Assembly: GCF_014236655.1 (NCBI RefSeq)
Contig: NZ_JACMYG010000023.1
Span: 36,711-100,710, forward strand
Direction of reading: 5' to 3'
DNA: 64,000 nt
Source: Pseudomonas kielensis
GTDB taxonomy: Bacteria; Pseudomonadota; Gammaproteobacteria; Pseudomonadales; Pseudomonadaceae
Every line of letters starts with the position of its first letter. The stretch's first letter is position 1. Of this stretch, positions 6,865 to 15,167 are shown piece by piece. The notes below the pieces were generated by a model, which was not told where the DNA came from, did no database searches, and worked only from the letters and a program-made list of their open reading frames with translations. Both the position numbers and the translations under genes were made by a program.

Positions 6865-8907
6865 ATGGATCTGAATTTGCCGCGACTGGCCGTGCTGGTT
6901 TCGTCGTTAGTGTTTGTGCACCACCTCCACGCCAGCGAGCCGTCGTCGGCAGCGGCTACCCAGGCCGACCCGTTGATCGCCCAAGGCAAGTATGTGGCCC
7001 AACTCGGCGACTGCATTGCCTGCCACACCGCCAAGGACGGCGCGGTGATGGCCGGCGGCCTGGAACTGACAACGCCCATGGGCACCCTGTATTCCAGCAA
7101 CATCACCCCCGATCCAGAGACGGGCATTGGCCGCTACACCTTCGAGCAGTTTGACCGGGCCATGCGTCAGGGGGTGACGCCGGCGGGCGACAACCTCTAT
7201 CCGGCGATGCCGTACCCGTCCTACGCCAAGATGAGCGAATCGGATATGCGGGCCCTGTATGCCTACCTGATGCAGGGGGTCAGCCCGGTCAAGCAGGCCA
7301 ATCTGCAGGCGGACATGAGCTGGCCGTTCAACCAGCGTTGGGGGCTGTGGTTCTGGAACAAGCTGTTCGTCGATGACGCTCCTTTTGTCGCGGACCCGGC
7401 CAAGGACCCACAGGTGAGCCGTGGTGCCTATCTGGTGCAGGGCCTGGGACACTGCGGTGCTTGTCATACCCCACGGGGTATCGCCTTCCAGGAAAAGGCC
7501 ATGAGTGACGCCGGTACCAGCGGCAAGCACTACCTGGCCGGGGAGACCGTCGAGCACTGGCGCGCACTCAGCTTGCGCAACCTGTGGACGGTGGAAGACA
7601 CCGTGCAGTTGCTCAAGACCGGGCAGAACCGATTTGCCACGGTGTCCGGCAACATGGCGCAAGTGATCCATCACAGCACCCAGCACTTTACCGATGATGA
7701 CCTGACCGCCATCGCGACCTACCTCAAGTCGCTGCCGGCCGGCCCGGATGACCTGCCGCCACCGTCCTTGCCGCTGGCCCCGGCAGCTCCTCCGGCGACG
7801 CTGTACAGCAGCCGTGGCGGCCTGGGCTACACGCAGTTCTGTGCCGACTGCCACCGCGCGGATGGCGGCGGTGTGCCGGCGATGTTCCCGCCACTGGCAG
7901 GCAACCCGAGCGTGGCCTCGGCCGATCCGACGTCGTTGCTGCACATTACCCTGACGGGCTGGAAAACCGCCGAGACCCAGACCCACCCGCGGGTCTACAC
8001 CATGCCTGGGTTTGCCCGGCTGGCCGATGACGAGATCGCTGAGATCCTCAACTTCGTGCGCACCAGTTGGGGCAATGAGGGCTCAACGATCACTGCCGCC
8101 CAGGTCAAACAGCTGCGCGGCCAGCTCAAGCCGGTGGACGGCCCCGTCACCTTCGAAACCCCACGCCTGGCCGATATGCTGGTGGCGCCCAATGCCCTGC
8201 AGGTCGTGCGGGGCATGCGCCTGCACCTGCAGACCAAGGCCCTGTTGCCGGACAACGTCGGCAACGCCTTGAACTGCACCAGTTGCCACCTCAATGCCGG
8301 CACCGTGGCCGATGGCTCGCCGTTTGTCGGGGTCTCGGCGTTCTTCCCGAGCTATGCGCCGCGTGTGGGACGGGAAATCACTCTGGCCGAGCGCATCAAT
8401 GGGTGTTTCCGTCGTTCGATGGATGGCAAGCCGCTGCCCGTCTAGTCGGCGGACATGCAGGCGATGATTGCCTATTTCGACTGGATGAAGCGCAACACCC
8501 AGGCCGGGGACAAAGTGGCCGGGCGTGGCGTCGGCAAGATCGATCCGGCGATCAAGCCTGACCGCGCCAACGGCGAGCGGGTCTACGCCAAGCAATGCGC
8601 GGTGTGCCATGGCACTGAGGGCGAAGGGCTGAAGAGTGCCAAGGGCGAGTGGGTGTTCCCGCCGCTGTGGGGCGAGGAGTCGTTCAACATCGGCGCTGGC
8701 ATGGCGCGCACCTATACCGCTGCGGCGTTCGTCAAACGCAACATGCCGATCGGCTTTCACGAACAGTTCCCGCTGGGGCAGGGTGGGCTTTCCGATCAGG
8801 AGGCGGTAGACGTCGCCGAGTACTTCTCCCACCAACCCCGTCCGGACTTCCCGGACAAGCACAAGGACTGGCCAAAAGGCGGCAAGCCACAGGATGCCCG
8901 GTACTGA
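6865..8907 (+). pseudogene. Pentaheme c-type cytochrome (AdhB-like plus TsdA-like) interrupted by an in-frame TAG
   Basis: A reading frame of about 680 codons is broken by TAG at 8443-8445 (codon 527) and continues in the same frame to TGA at 8905-8907. A signal peptide covers residues 1-23. Heme motifs CXXCH lie at residues 50 (CIACH), 197 (CGACH), 326 (CADCH), 471 (CTSCH) and 578 (CAVCH). The first three form a cytochrome like the subunit of membrane alcohol/gluconate dehydrogenases. The last two resemble diheme thiosulfate dehydrogenase TsdA, including INGCFRRSMDGKPLP. The stop falls between hemes four and five, where family members usually read LP-x-(D/E)-S-x-(D/E)M. The first product (526 residues) would keep four hemes but lose half of the TsdA-like domain. 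The ATG at 6865 follows AAGGGG by eight bases. A nonsense mutation or a sequencing error are both possible. Confidence 0.75.
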
Positions 8908-8955
8908 GCCCTGATGGGCCGCACGCCAGTCACCTGACGCGCGTGCGGCTGGGGC

Positions 8956-10092
8956 CTACTGTTCGGCGTTACGGGCGTGTCGGTAATCGCTGACCGCTTC
9001 GTACACCGCTTTGCGCAGCCGATTGATCCCGCCGATGGGGCGATGGGCCTCCAACCCGAACCAGGGATTGAACGACTGGTTGTCGCATTGCAGGTTCAGT
9101 GCCGGGGTGTCGAAGTCCTGGGCGGGAATCCGGATGCGCGCCACGGTTTCGAACGGCGCGTCGCTTTCCTGCCATTCAATACTGGTGTCTTCGATCGGCA
9201 TGTATGCGCGCGGATCCTGACGCTGGATCTGCAGGACAAAGCAGGCCGGGACCCGGTCCGTCGACAGTTGCTGGTTCAATGCGCTGCGCAGGAAGTTCGG
9301 CAATGCCTGGTTCTGCGCGGGCAGGGTGTAGCTCGGGCAACTGTCGGGGTCGGGGGCCACGCGGAATTTGGCGTTGGCGTTGCCGAACTTATAGGGCGAG
9401 ACGGAAAAGTAAGTGCTCTGGGTCGGGCTTGTCGGCGCCGGCGCCAGCGTCGCCAGGGCGATGAACAGGTGGCGCACCTGCCAGCTGCGCGGGTCCCAGC
9501 CGGGAAAGAACGCCAGGACCTTTTTGCCGTCAGCCTGGGCCGCGACGTTCTGTCGGTACTCGGCGACGTCACTGACGAAAAAGTTCGGGTGGTTGAACAT
9601 GACAAAGTCCTGTTCGCCACGGCCTTGGCGGTCCTTGAGCAACTGCGTTCCGGGTACATCGAGCAACTTCAGGGCCATGCCCCGGGCGTCGCGCATGCTG
9701 TCGAACTGCGGGTAGGCATTGCCGTTGGACAGTCGCAGGGTGGCTTGCCAGGTCTTGCCGGCTTCGCTGAATACGCCCTGGCGCAGGTCGGGAGCCAGGT
9801 CGGTCAGCACCTGGACCTCGGCCTTCAGGCAGCCGTGCGCCTTGGCGTGGGCATCACGCAGGTAACGGGTGTTGTCGCGGTGCTGGTCGACGATGCGCAC
9901 GGCGGTCTGGATCACCTCCTGGGTCATCGCGGTTTCGCCGGCGGGTATCTGCTCCTGGGCGGACACCGGCCCGCTGTGTTGCCAGGCCCACCAGGCGCTG
10001 GCCAGGGCCCAGCCGAGCAGGCCGAGCCCGAGCAGCCACAGCAGGGATTTAGCCAAGAACGCCGCGAGGCGCAGCCATAAGCTCATCAACAT
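8956..10092 (-). CDS. Membrane-anchored catalase-like heme protein
   Basis: The 378-residue protein starts with a hydrophobic anchor (residues about 10-36) and then has a reduced catalase fold. HAKAHGCLKAEV contains His82, matching the distal heme histidine region of catalases. RGMALKLLDVPG and FVMFNHPNFFV match the following strands. It lacks the long C-terminal region of true catalases, so it belongs with the small catalase-related heme proteins whose reaction is largely unknown (peroxidase or peroxide isomerase activities occur in the group). It is encoded 28 bases after the diheme protein upstream and is surely in the same operon. An AAGGAG lies just before the ATG at 10092. Confidence 0.75.
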   Translation of the reverse strand: MLMSLWLRLAAFLAKSLLWLLGLGLLGWALASAWWAWQHSGPVSAQEQIPAGETAMTQEVIQTAVRIVDQHRDNTRYLRDAHAKAHGCLKAEVQVLTDLAPDLRQGVFSEAGKTWQATLRLSNGNAYPQFDSMRDARGMALKLLDVPGTQLLKDRQGRGEQDFVMFNHPNFFVSDVAEYRQNVAAQADGKKVLAFFPGWDPRSWQVRHLFIALATLAPAPTSPTQSTYFSVSPYKFGNANAKFRVAPDPDSCPSYTLPAQNQALPNFLRSALNQQLSTDRVPACFVLQIQRQDPRAYMPIEDTSIEWQESDAPFETVARIRIPAQDFDTPALNLQCDNQSFNPWFGLEAHRPIGGINRLRKAVYEAVSDYRHARNAEQ

Positions 10093-10120
10093 GTAAAACT
10101 CCTTCCTGGCTGTCCGTGGC

Positions 10121-11929
10121 TCATGGCAATTGCGCCTCCAGGGGGCCGCCCAGTACCTTCAGGTACTCCAGCAGCGCCCAGCGCTCCTGGGGCAGCAACA
10201 AGCGCCCGATGACCCCGTTACCCCGTTCGCCGGCGCGGAATTCGTGGCCGCTGTTATGGTTGCCGGTCACCCGCGTATCGAACACAAACCCGTTGTCGAA
10301 GGCTTCGGTGCGATAGCCCAGGTGTTTGGGGTCGTACTCGAAGGTGCCTTTATAGAAGGTGCTCGCTCGTTCACTTTGCGGTGACAGCAGTTGGTAGAGG
10401 CTCGGCACCGAACCGTTATGCAGGAAAGGCGCCGTGGCCCAGACGCCGGCCAGCGGCCGGGCTTTGTAGGCCACGCGCTCGCGCACGCCGATCGGCAGGG
10501 CGAATCCATCCATGTCCGGCCGCTCTTCTGGGGTGACGTTGGCCTCGCGGTAGGCGCGGCTCTCGACGAAGGCGGTAACGTAGGCCAGGCCCTTGGCGAC
10601 TGACAGCTGGCTCAGGTCCAGAGGCTCGGTGGGCGTGGGTTGCAGCTTGACGTCGAGGTTGGCCAATTCCGCCGGGTCCCATTGCAGAGGGGTGACGTCG
10701 AAGCGGTGCTGCGCGATGTTGTGGGCGCTGGAGGGATCGGTGCCGATCACTGCCACCGGCAGCATCTTCAACTGCTGCTCGGGGCGACCGTTGGCCTGGA
10801 TCACCTTGGGCACGTGGCAACCGGCGCAGTTCTCGGCGAACAGCGCACGGCCCTGGGCGGCCAGGGGCTTGTCGATGGGGCCCAGCAGTGCTTCGGGCCA
10901 GGCCGGCGGCTTGAGGCGCTTGAGGGTTTCTTCGATCAGGTGCAAGTCCCGCACGCGCACGCTGGAGGGGTAGCGCGCATCGCCCTTGAGCGGTTGGCCA
11001 TTGGCATCGAAGAAATTCAGGGTGGCACCCACCCCCAACGCCTCGCCGACATTGCGCGCCATGGGCTGCTGGGCGGAACCGTTCCACTGCACCCAGTCGA
11101 AGGTCCAGATGTCCCACAGTTGTGGATAGTCCACTGGCGCATTGGCTACCCGGTAATTGTCCGGGGAGATGGCGTCGCCGAAGGTGGCATTGGCGATACG
11201 GCCGAAGGCGTCGGTGCGCCCGGGACCTTCCTCGGTGGGGTAGAGGCCGCGATGGGTGTCGTTCCAGGCCACCCGCAGGAAGGTGTCCAGCGAGGCCTTG
11301 AAATCCTTGCGCAGTTGTTCGTGCCCGGTGTCGTAGTCCTGACCCAGCACGTTGCGGGCGAAACGTTCGAATTTCCACGGGTTGTAATAGGTCGAGGCAA
11401 GACTGGCCACCAGCGCCTGGCCGAAGCTGCCGCCGCGCAAGGTGGGTACGCTGGAGGGCAGCACGTGCTGCGCCGTACCGCCATCGATGCGCAGGGCCTG
11501 GCCCTGGTAGCGCAGCTCACCGGTGTGGCAGGCGGCGCAGGTAATATCCAGATACTCTTCTTTACTGCCAGGATTCTGGTGCCTGGCGAAGCCCACCGGC
11601 AGGTTGCCCGGGTTGCTGGGGGTGGCCGTTTGCGTCGGGTCCACCAGAAAGCCGAAGCGCGCCAGGTACTGCGGCGCGGCAAAGCGCTGCTCGGAAAACG
11701 GCAGCTCAAGGGCCTTGAACCAGTCGTACCGCAAACCCTTTACCTGGGTGCCCTGGGGGGTGAAGTAATAGGTCTGGCGATCGGCGTCGCTCCACTGGTC
11801 GAGGTAATTCACCTGGGTGACAGGCGTATAGACCGGCAGCTTGGGGTTGGCCACGTAATACAGCACAACGGCCAGCGCGACCCCCAGCAGGAGCAGAATC
11901 AGCAGTAGAAAACGGAGCAGCAGGCGCAC
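10121..11929 (-). CDS. RoxA/cytochrome c peroxidase-like diheme c-type cytochrome
   Basis: The 602-residue protein has one N-terminal membrane helix (residues about 3-27) and two heme c motifs, CAACH (131-135) and CAGCH (368-372). The wide spacing and overall length resemble the diheme peroxidase superfamily branch that includes the rubber oxygenase RoxA, rather than classical bacterial CcpA peroxidases (about 320 residues). Expected location is periplasmic and membrane-tethered. The start is GTG at 11929, preceded by AAGGA at a spacing of about eight bases. It is the first gene of an operon with the catalase-like gene. The substrate is unknown; a peroxide or a fatty-acid/terpenoid product is plausible but not shown. 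Confidence 0.7.
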   Translation of the reverse strand: MRLLLRFLLLILLLLGVALAVVLYYVANPKLPVYTPVTQVNYLDQWSDADRQTYYFTPQGTQVKGLRYDWFKALELPFSEQRFAAPQYLARFGFLVDPTQTATPSNPGNLPVGFARHQNPGSKEEYLDITCAACHTGELRYQGQALRIDGGTAQHVLPSSVPTLRGGSFGQALVASLASTYYNPWKFERFARNVLGQDYDTGHEQLRKDFKASLDTFLRVAWNDTHRGLYPTEEGPGRTDAFGRIANATFGDAISPDNYRVANAPVDYPQLWDIWTFDWVQWNGSAQQPMARNVGEALGVGATLNFFDANGQPLKGDARYPSSVRVRDLHLIEETLKRLKPPAWPEALLGPIDKPLAAQGRALFAENCAGCHVPKVIQANGRPEQQLKMLPVAVIGTDPSSAHNIAQHRFDVTPLQWDPAELANLDVKLQPTPTEPLDLSQLSVAKGLAYVTAFVESRAYREANVTPEERPDMDGFALPIGVRERVAYKARPLAGVWATAPFLHNGSVPSLYQLLSPQSERASTFYKGTFEYDPKHLGYRTEAFDNGFVFDTRVTGNHNSGHEFRAGERGNGVIGRLLLPQERWALLEYLKVLGGPLEAQLP

Positions 11930-12199
11930 GATAAACGTCCTTGTAGAGTGATCGGGGTGTTATGCCTGAGCTCAAGTTTGGCAGCAAGAGGCCATTACGC
12001 CATAGCCTGTGAGAACAGGCTGCATCTGCCCTCGGCCGAAGCTGACAGAAACTTCACCCGGTTCCTGGGCAAAACGCGTTAAAAGACCTGAACTTATCGG
12101 AGCTTTCCTGCTCTCATGCCGGTAGCCATTGGTCGTGGCGGCCTGATAAGCTCGCGGCTTTATTCGATTGCCCTTTAGGCGCATGAACAAGGAAATAGC

Positions 12200-12913
12200 A
12201 TGAAACAGCATCGGTTGGCGGCGGCGGTGGCCCTGGTTAGCCTGGTACTTGCGGGTTGTGACTCGCAGACCAGCGTAGAGCTGAAAACCCCGGCGCAAAA
12301 AGCTTCCTACGGTATCGGCCTGAACATGGGCAAGAGCCTGGCTCAGGAAGGCATGGATGACCTGGACTCCAAAGCCGTAGCCCAAGGCATCGAAGATGCT
12401 GTCGGCAAGAAAGAACAGAAGCTCAAGGATGAAGAGTTGGTCGAAGCCTTCGCAGCGCTGCAAAAGCGTGCTGAAGAGCGCATGGCCAAGATGAGCGAAG
12501 AGTCGGCCGCAGCCGGCAAGAAATTCCTCGAAGACAACGCCAAGAAAGCCGGTGTGACCACCACGGCTTCCGGCCTGCAGTACGAAGTCGTGAAGAAGGC
12601 CGACGGCGCCCAGCCTAAGCCTACCGACGTCGTGACTGTGCACTATACCGGCACCCTGACCAACGGCACCGTGTTCGACAGTTCGGTCGAGCGTGGCAGC
12701 CCGATCGATCTGCCAGTCAGCGGCGTGATCCCGGGTTGGGTCGAAGGCCTGCAACTGATGCACGTAGGCGAGAAGTACAAGCTGTACATTCCTAGCGAAC
12801 TGGCCTACGGCGCACAAAGCCCTAGCCCGGCAATTCCGGCCAACTCGGTGCTGGTATTCGACCTGGAGCTGCTGGCGATCAAAGATCCAGCCAAGCAAGA
12901 CGACGCCAAGTAA
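12200..12913 (+). CDS. FKBP-type peptidyl-prolyl isomerase lipoprotein
   Basis: The 237-residue product has a lipoprotein signal ending LVLAGC, so Cys20 would be lipidated and the protein held in the periplasmic face of a membrane. Residues about 28-115 are the helical dimerisation domain of the FkpA/Mip/FklB group (SYGIGLNMGKSLAQEG). Residues about 120-228 are the FKBP domain with VTVHYTGTLTNGTVFDSS and FDLELL. The family catalyses cis-trans isomerisation at proline and assists folding of envelope proteins. An AAGGA site precedes the ATG. The gene is monocistronic, with a terminator immediately after it. Confidence 0.9.
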   Translation: MKQHRLAAAVALVSLVLAGCDSQTSVELKTPAQKASYGIGLNMGKSLAQEGMDDLDSKAVAQGIEDAVGKKEQKLKDEELVEAFAALQKRAEERMAKMSEESAAAGKKFLEDNAKKAGVTTTASGLQYEVVKKADGAQPKPTDVVTVHYTGTLTNGTVFDSSVERGSPIDLPVSGVIPGWVEGLQLMHVGEKYKLYIPSELAYGAQSPSPAIPANSVLVFDLELLAIKDPAKQDDAK

Positions 12914-12932
12914 GCTGCGTCGGATTGAAATA

Positions 12933-12958
12933 CAACGCCCCGTTTATCCGGGGCGTTG
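12933..12958 (+). terminator. Terminator after the FKBP gene
   Basis: A perfect ten-pair stem (CAACGCCCCG with CGGGGCGTTG) with a six-base loop lies 20 bases after the stop. It ends in a TT-rich sequence. Confidence 0.8.
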
Positions 12959-13165
12959 TTGCATCTGGCGGCCGGTGGTGGAAAATCCAGTCGAACCGAC
13001 ACCGGTCGTAGCAGTCATAGCATTGAAGGCGCCGCCGTTAGCCGCACCAGGCCGCCAAGTCAATGAAATGTTGGGGTTTTTTCATGTGAGTAAAAAACGC
13101 CCGATCTGACTTGAGCCCTTGTAAAACGGGGCTTTGAGGCCTGAAAAGCGGCTCTGTTCACAAGG

Positions 13166-13188
13166 TTATCCACAATTTGTGTGGATAA
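13166..13188. promoter_or_regulatory. Two perfect DnaA boxes in inverted orientation
   Basis: TTATCCACA at 13166-13174 and its complement TGTGGATAA at 13180-13188 both match the DnaA box consensus exactly. They face each other across five bases. They end ten bases before the ribosome site of the YkvA-family gene. No dnaA, dnaN, gidA or AT-rich unwinding region is nearby, so this is not oriC. A DnaA-responsive promoter or a titration site is the natural reading. Confidence 0.7.
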
Positions 13189-13206
13189 CATTTCAGTGGA
13201 GGCATG

Positions 13207-13662
13207 ATGAAAACACCCTGGAATTTTGCTCGGTTCCTGCCCTTGGCCGGTCGCTTGATCAGTCGAGGCCGTTTGCCGACCCTGCTTTTCGCAGTGGCCA
13301 GCAAGGGCGCCAGTCAGGGTTTCCGCCTGGGCAAGCTCAAGGACGACCTGCGCTTGCTGCAGGCGCTGTGCCTGGCTTACTGGCGCGGCGAGTACCGGGC
13401 CATCAGTCCCAAGGCACTGGTATCGGTGGTGGCCGGCCTGATGTACTTCCTCAGCCCCTTGGATGCCGTTCCCGATTTCATCCCGATGTTTGGCATGCTG
13501 GATGACATCGCTGTGCTGGCGTGGCTGATGAAAACCCTGGATGACGAGCTGACGGCTTTCCGTCTCTGGCGCAACCGCCAGCACCCGGAAAAACTGGTGA
13601 GTCTCGAGCGCCTGCCTGATTCGCCCGAGCAGTTGTTGCTTCAGGGCCCGAAAAAAACCTGA
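13207..13662 (+). CDS. YkvA-family (DUF1232) membrane protein
   Basis: The 151-residue product contains the DUF1232 core YFLSPLDAVPDFIPMFGMLDDIAVL (roughly residues 75-105, read here in two parts), a helical hairpin with conserved SP-D-x-PD residues. The function of the family is unknown. ATG codons occur at 13204 and 13207; the second is preferred because the GGAGG at 13198-13202 is then four bases away instead of one. Two inverted DnaA boxes lie just upstream. The gene is followed by an XRE-type regulator on the same strand after a 115-base gap. Confidence 0.8.
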   Translation: MKTPWNFARFLPLAGRLISRGRLPTLLFAVASKGASQGFRLGKLKDDLRLLQALCLAYWRGEYRAISPKALVSVVAGLMYFLSPLDAVPDFIPMFGMLDDIAVLAWLMKTLDDELTAFRLWRNRQHPEKLVSLERLPDSPEQLLLQGPKKT

Positions 13663-13777
13663 ATCGAATCAGATTCATCCAGAGATTGATACGCCCCAGC
13701 GACCTTGGCGACTGTTAGGATTACACTTCAAGGGAAAAGTGCCGACTCGCTAAGTGTTGTTGTCCTACGGGGTAGTC

Positions 13778-14119
13778 ATGGATATTCAGATAATCACACG
13801 TGATGGTGAGCCCGAATACGCGGTGTTGCCATGGGCGCAGTATCAAGCATTGTTGAAAGCTGCAGGCGTCAAGGAACAACCACCGCGTGCAGCCACAGTC
13901 CCGCACGCGGCCACCTCGGACCCGGTTCTTCCGGGCCTCGATCAACTGCGTCATCTACGTGAAGAACAGGGCATTGCCATTGAGGCGCTGGCCCGCACCG
14001 TAGGCATCAGCCCTTCCTACCTGGCCTTGATCGAAAGTGGCGAGCGCCAGCCCGACGCCGCGATTCGCCGCAGCCTGGCCTGGGAGTTGAAGGTGCAGGG
14101 TTGGAGGGATGAATCGTGA
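13778..14119 (+). CDS. XRE-family helix-turn-helix regulator
   Basis: The 113-residue protein has two parts. Residues 1-30 (MDIQIITRDGEPEYAVLPW) look like the DNA-binding or dimerisation arm of Phd/RelB-type antitoxins, with the phrase DGEPEYAVLP followed by the start of a helix. Residues about 50-108 form a Cro/C1-type HTH (LRHLREEQGIAIEALARTVG then ISPSYLALIESGERQP). The ATG at 13778 follows a GGGGT. Its TGA overlaps the GTG of the next gene by four bases, so the two are translationally coupled. It could be an antitoxin-like autoregulator, but the next gene does not look like a known toxin. Confidence 0.7.
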   Translation: MDIQIITRDGEPEYAVLPWAQYQALLKAAGVKEQPPRAATVPHAATSDPVLPGLDQLRHLREEQGIAIEALARTVGISPSYLALIESGERQPDAAIRRSLAWELKVQGWRDES

Positions 14120-14487
14120 GTGTACGGATCAGTCGTCAACATTGGGACGGTTTGCTCGGTGAGCTGGATCAGGCGCGCCGCCAGCGCCACTTGCTGACTT
14201 ATCGTGCGCTGCTGGAGCGGCTGCAGTTGCCGAGCCCGGCCATGCAAACCCTGACGGCCGCCCTCGAGCACTTGGCGGCACTGGACGCCCGGGCCGAACA
14301 ACCGCTGCGCAGTTCGCTGGTGATCAGCCAGGGCGCGAGCCGATTGCCGCGCACTGGGTTCTTCGAGTGTGTGGAGCGTCTGGGGCGTTTCTCCGGGCCC
14401 TCCGACGGCGTGGCAGCGGCGTCCTGGCATGCTTCGGAAGTGGTTCGTGTGTTCGAGTACCAATACCCTGAATCTGCGGAGGCCTGA
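14116..14487 (+). CDS. Conserved hypothetical protein, 123 residues
   Basis: I do not recognise this protein. It starts at GTG 14116, overlapping the end of the XRE gene by four bases, with GGAGGG about eight bases before. The product is helix-rich, without signal peptide or membrane segment, and is arginine- and leucine-rich in its first half (LDQARRQRHLLTYRALLERL). It ends with FEYQYPES. The stop at 14485-14487 is immediately followed by the GTG of the SEL1-like gene, so three genes form one operon. Confidence 0.65.
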   Translation: MSVRISRQHWDGLLGELDQARRQRHLLTYRALLERLQLPSPAMQTLTAALEHLAALDARAEQPLRSSLVISQGASRLPRTGFFECVERLGRFSGPSDGVAAASWHASEVVRVFEYQYPESAEA

Positions 14488-14889
14488 GTGTTGCTACGAC
14501 TCAAGGCGCATGTCAGCTACTGGCTGGCCCGCCGGCTGTTTCACTGGTCCTGGTTTGTCCGTCAGCCGCGAGGCTGGGCTTGGCTGGAGGGGCAGTTTGC
14601 GCGGATGGCCAACCTGGGGGACGTGGGGGCCCAGAGCTTCTATGGTCACATCCTGGCGTTTCGCGGGGTTGGCCTGGGGGCTCGCGAGGAGGGGGTGCGT
14701 TTGCTGCGCCTGGCAGCGTTGGCGGGCGATGGCAAGGCGGCCTATCAAGTTGGCGTGATCAGTCTGGCCGGGACTCCGAGCAAGGCTCCGGATCCGGTGG
14801 AGGCGGCTCGCTGGTGGGGGTTGGCGGAAAAGGCTGGGCATCCGTTGGCGGCGATCAAGTTGCGGGAATTGGCTGTGCGGTCTGGTTGA
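14488..14889 (+). CDS. SEL1-repeat-like small protein
   Basis: The 133-residue protein starts at GTG directly after the stop of the previous gene. From about residue 40 it shows two to three SEL1-type helical repeats, with the pattern A-x-x-G-x-x-x-A-x-x-x-L-G (GDVGAQSFYGHILAF, GDGKAAYQVGVISLAG, then EAARWWGLAEKAGHPLAAIKL). SEL1 repeats act as protein-binding scaffolds. A basic, aromatic N-terminus (SYWLARRLFHWSWFV) may touch the membrane. The role is unknown; it is probably co-expressed with the XRE regulator. Confidence 0.7.
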   Translation: MLLRLKAHVSYWLARRLFHWSWFVRQPRGWAWLEGQFARMANLGDVGAQSFYGHILAFRGVGLGAREEGVRLLRLAALAGDGKAAYQVGVISLAGTPSKAPDPVEAARWWGLAEKAGHPLAAIKLRELAVRSG

Positions 14890-14900
14890 TCTTGGATTTT

Positions 14901-15055
14901 GTGGGCATATCCATTGCAGCGGTCACGGCGGCTGAGGGTTTCGCCCTTACGGCCAGGCACTTTTGGCAAACGCCCCAAAAGGACTTGCCGGGGTATGACT
15001 CACCCACATGGGTTACAAATTGGTTCACGCACATAGGTAACAGTTTTTAACTGGC
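14901..15055. repeat. Remnants of interspersed Pseudomonas repeat sequences
   Basis: The segment 14901-14991 (GTGGGCATATCCATTGCAGC ... TTTTGGCAAACGCCCCAAAA) resembles, from memory, a repeat commonly seen between genes in fluorescent pseudomonads. The adjoining 15000-15053 has three spaced copies of a GGTTACA/GGTTCA/GGTAACA motif, similar to the ends of some IS elements. No transposase is present. I see no gene in 14890-15167. Confidence 0.4.
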
Positions 15056-15111
15056 AGGGTCGATTTCGCGAGGATCTGACCATGCCCTGATGCGGCAAGA
15101 ATCTCGTGGGC

Positions 15112-15138
15112 AAAAAAAGACCGGGCAAGCCCGGTCTT
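15112..15138. terminator. Bidirectional terminator downstream of prc
   Basis: The stem AGACCGGG/CCCGGTCT with loop CAAG has an A-run on the left and TTTT on the right. It lies 30 bases beyond the stop of the minus-strand protease gene. Confidence 0.85.
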
Positions 15139-15167
15139 TTCTGGTCAGCGTGTTGCTGGGATGGCCA

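Noticed and set aside
8443..8445. Recoding of TAG (pyrrolysine or programmed readthrough) in the cytochrome gene
   Set aside because: No pylT or related genes, no known readthrough context, and Pseudomonas uses TAG as an ordinary stop.
13166..13188. Replication origin
   Set aside because: Only two DnaA boxes, no AT-rich unwinding element and no origin-type neighbours.
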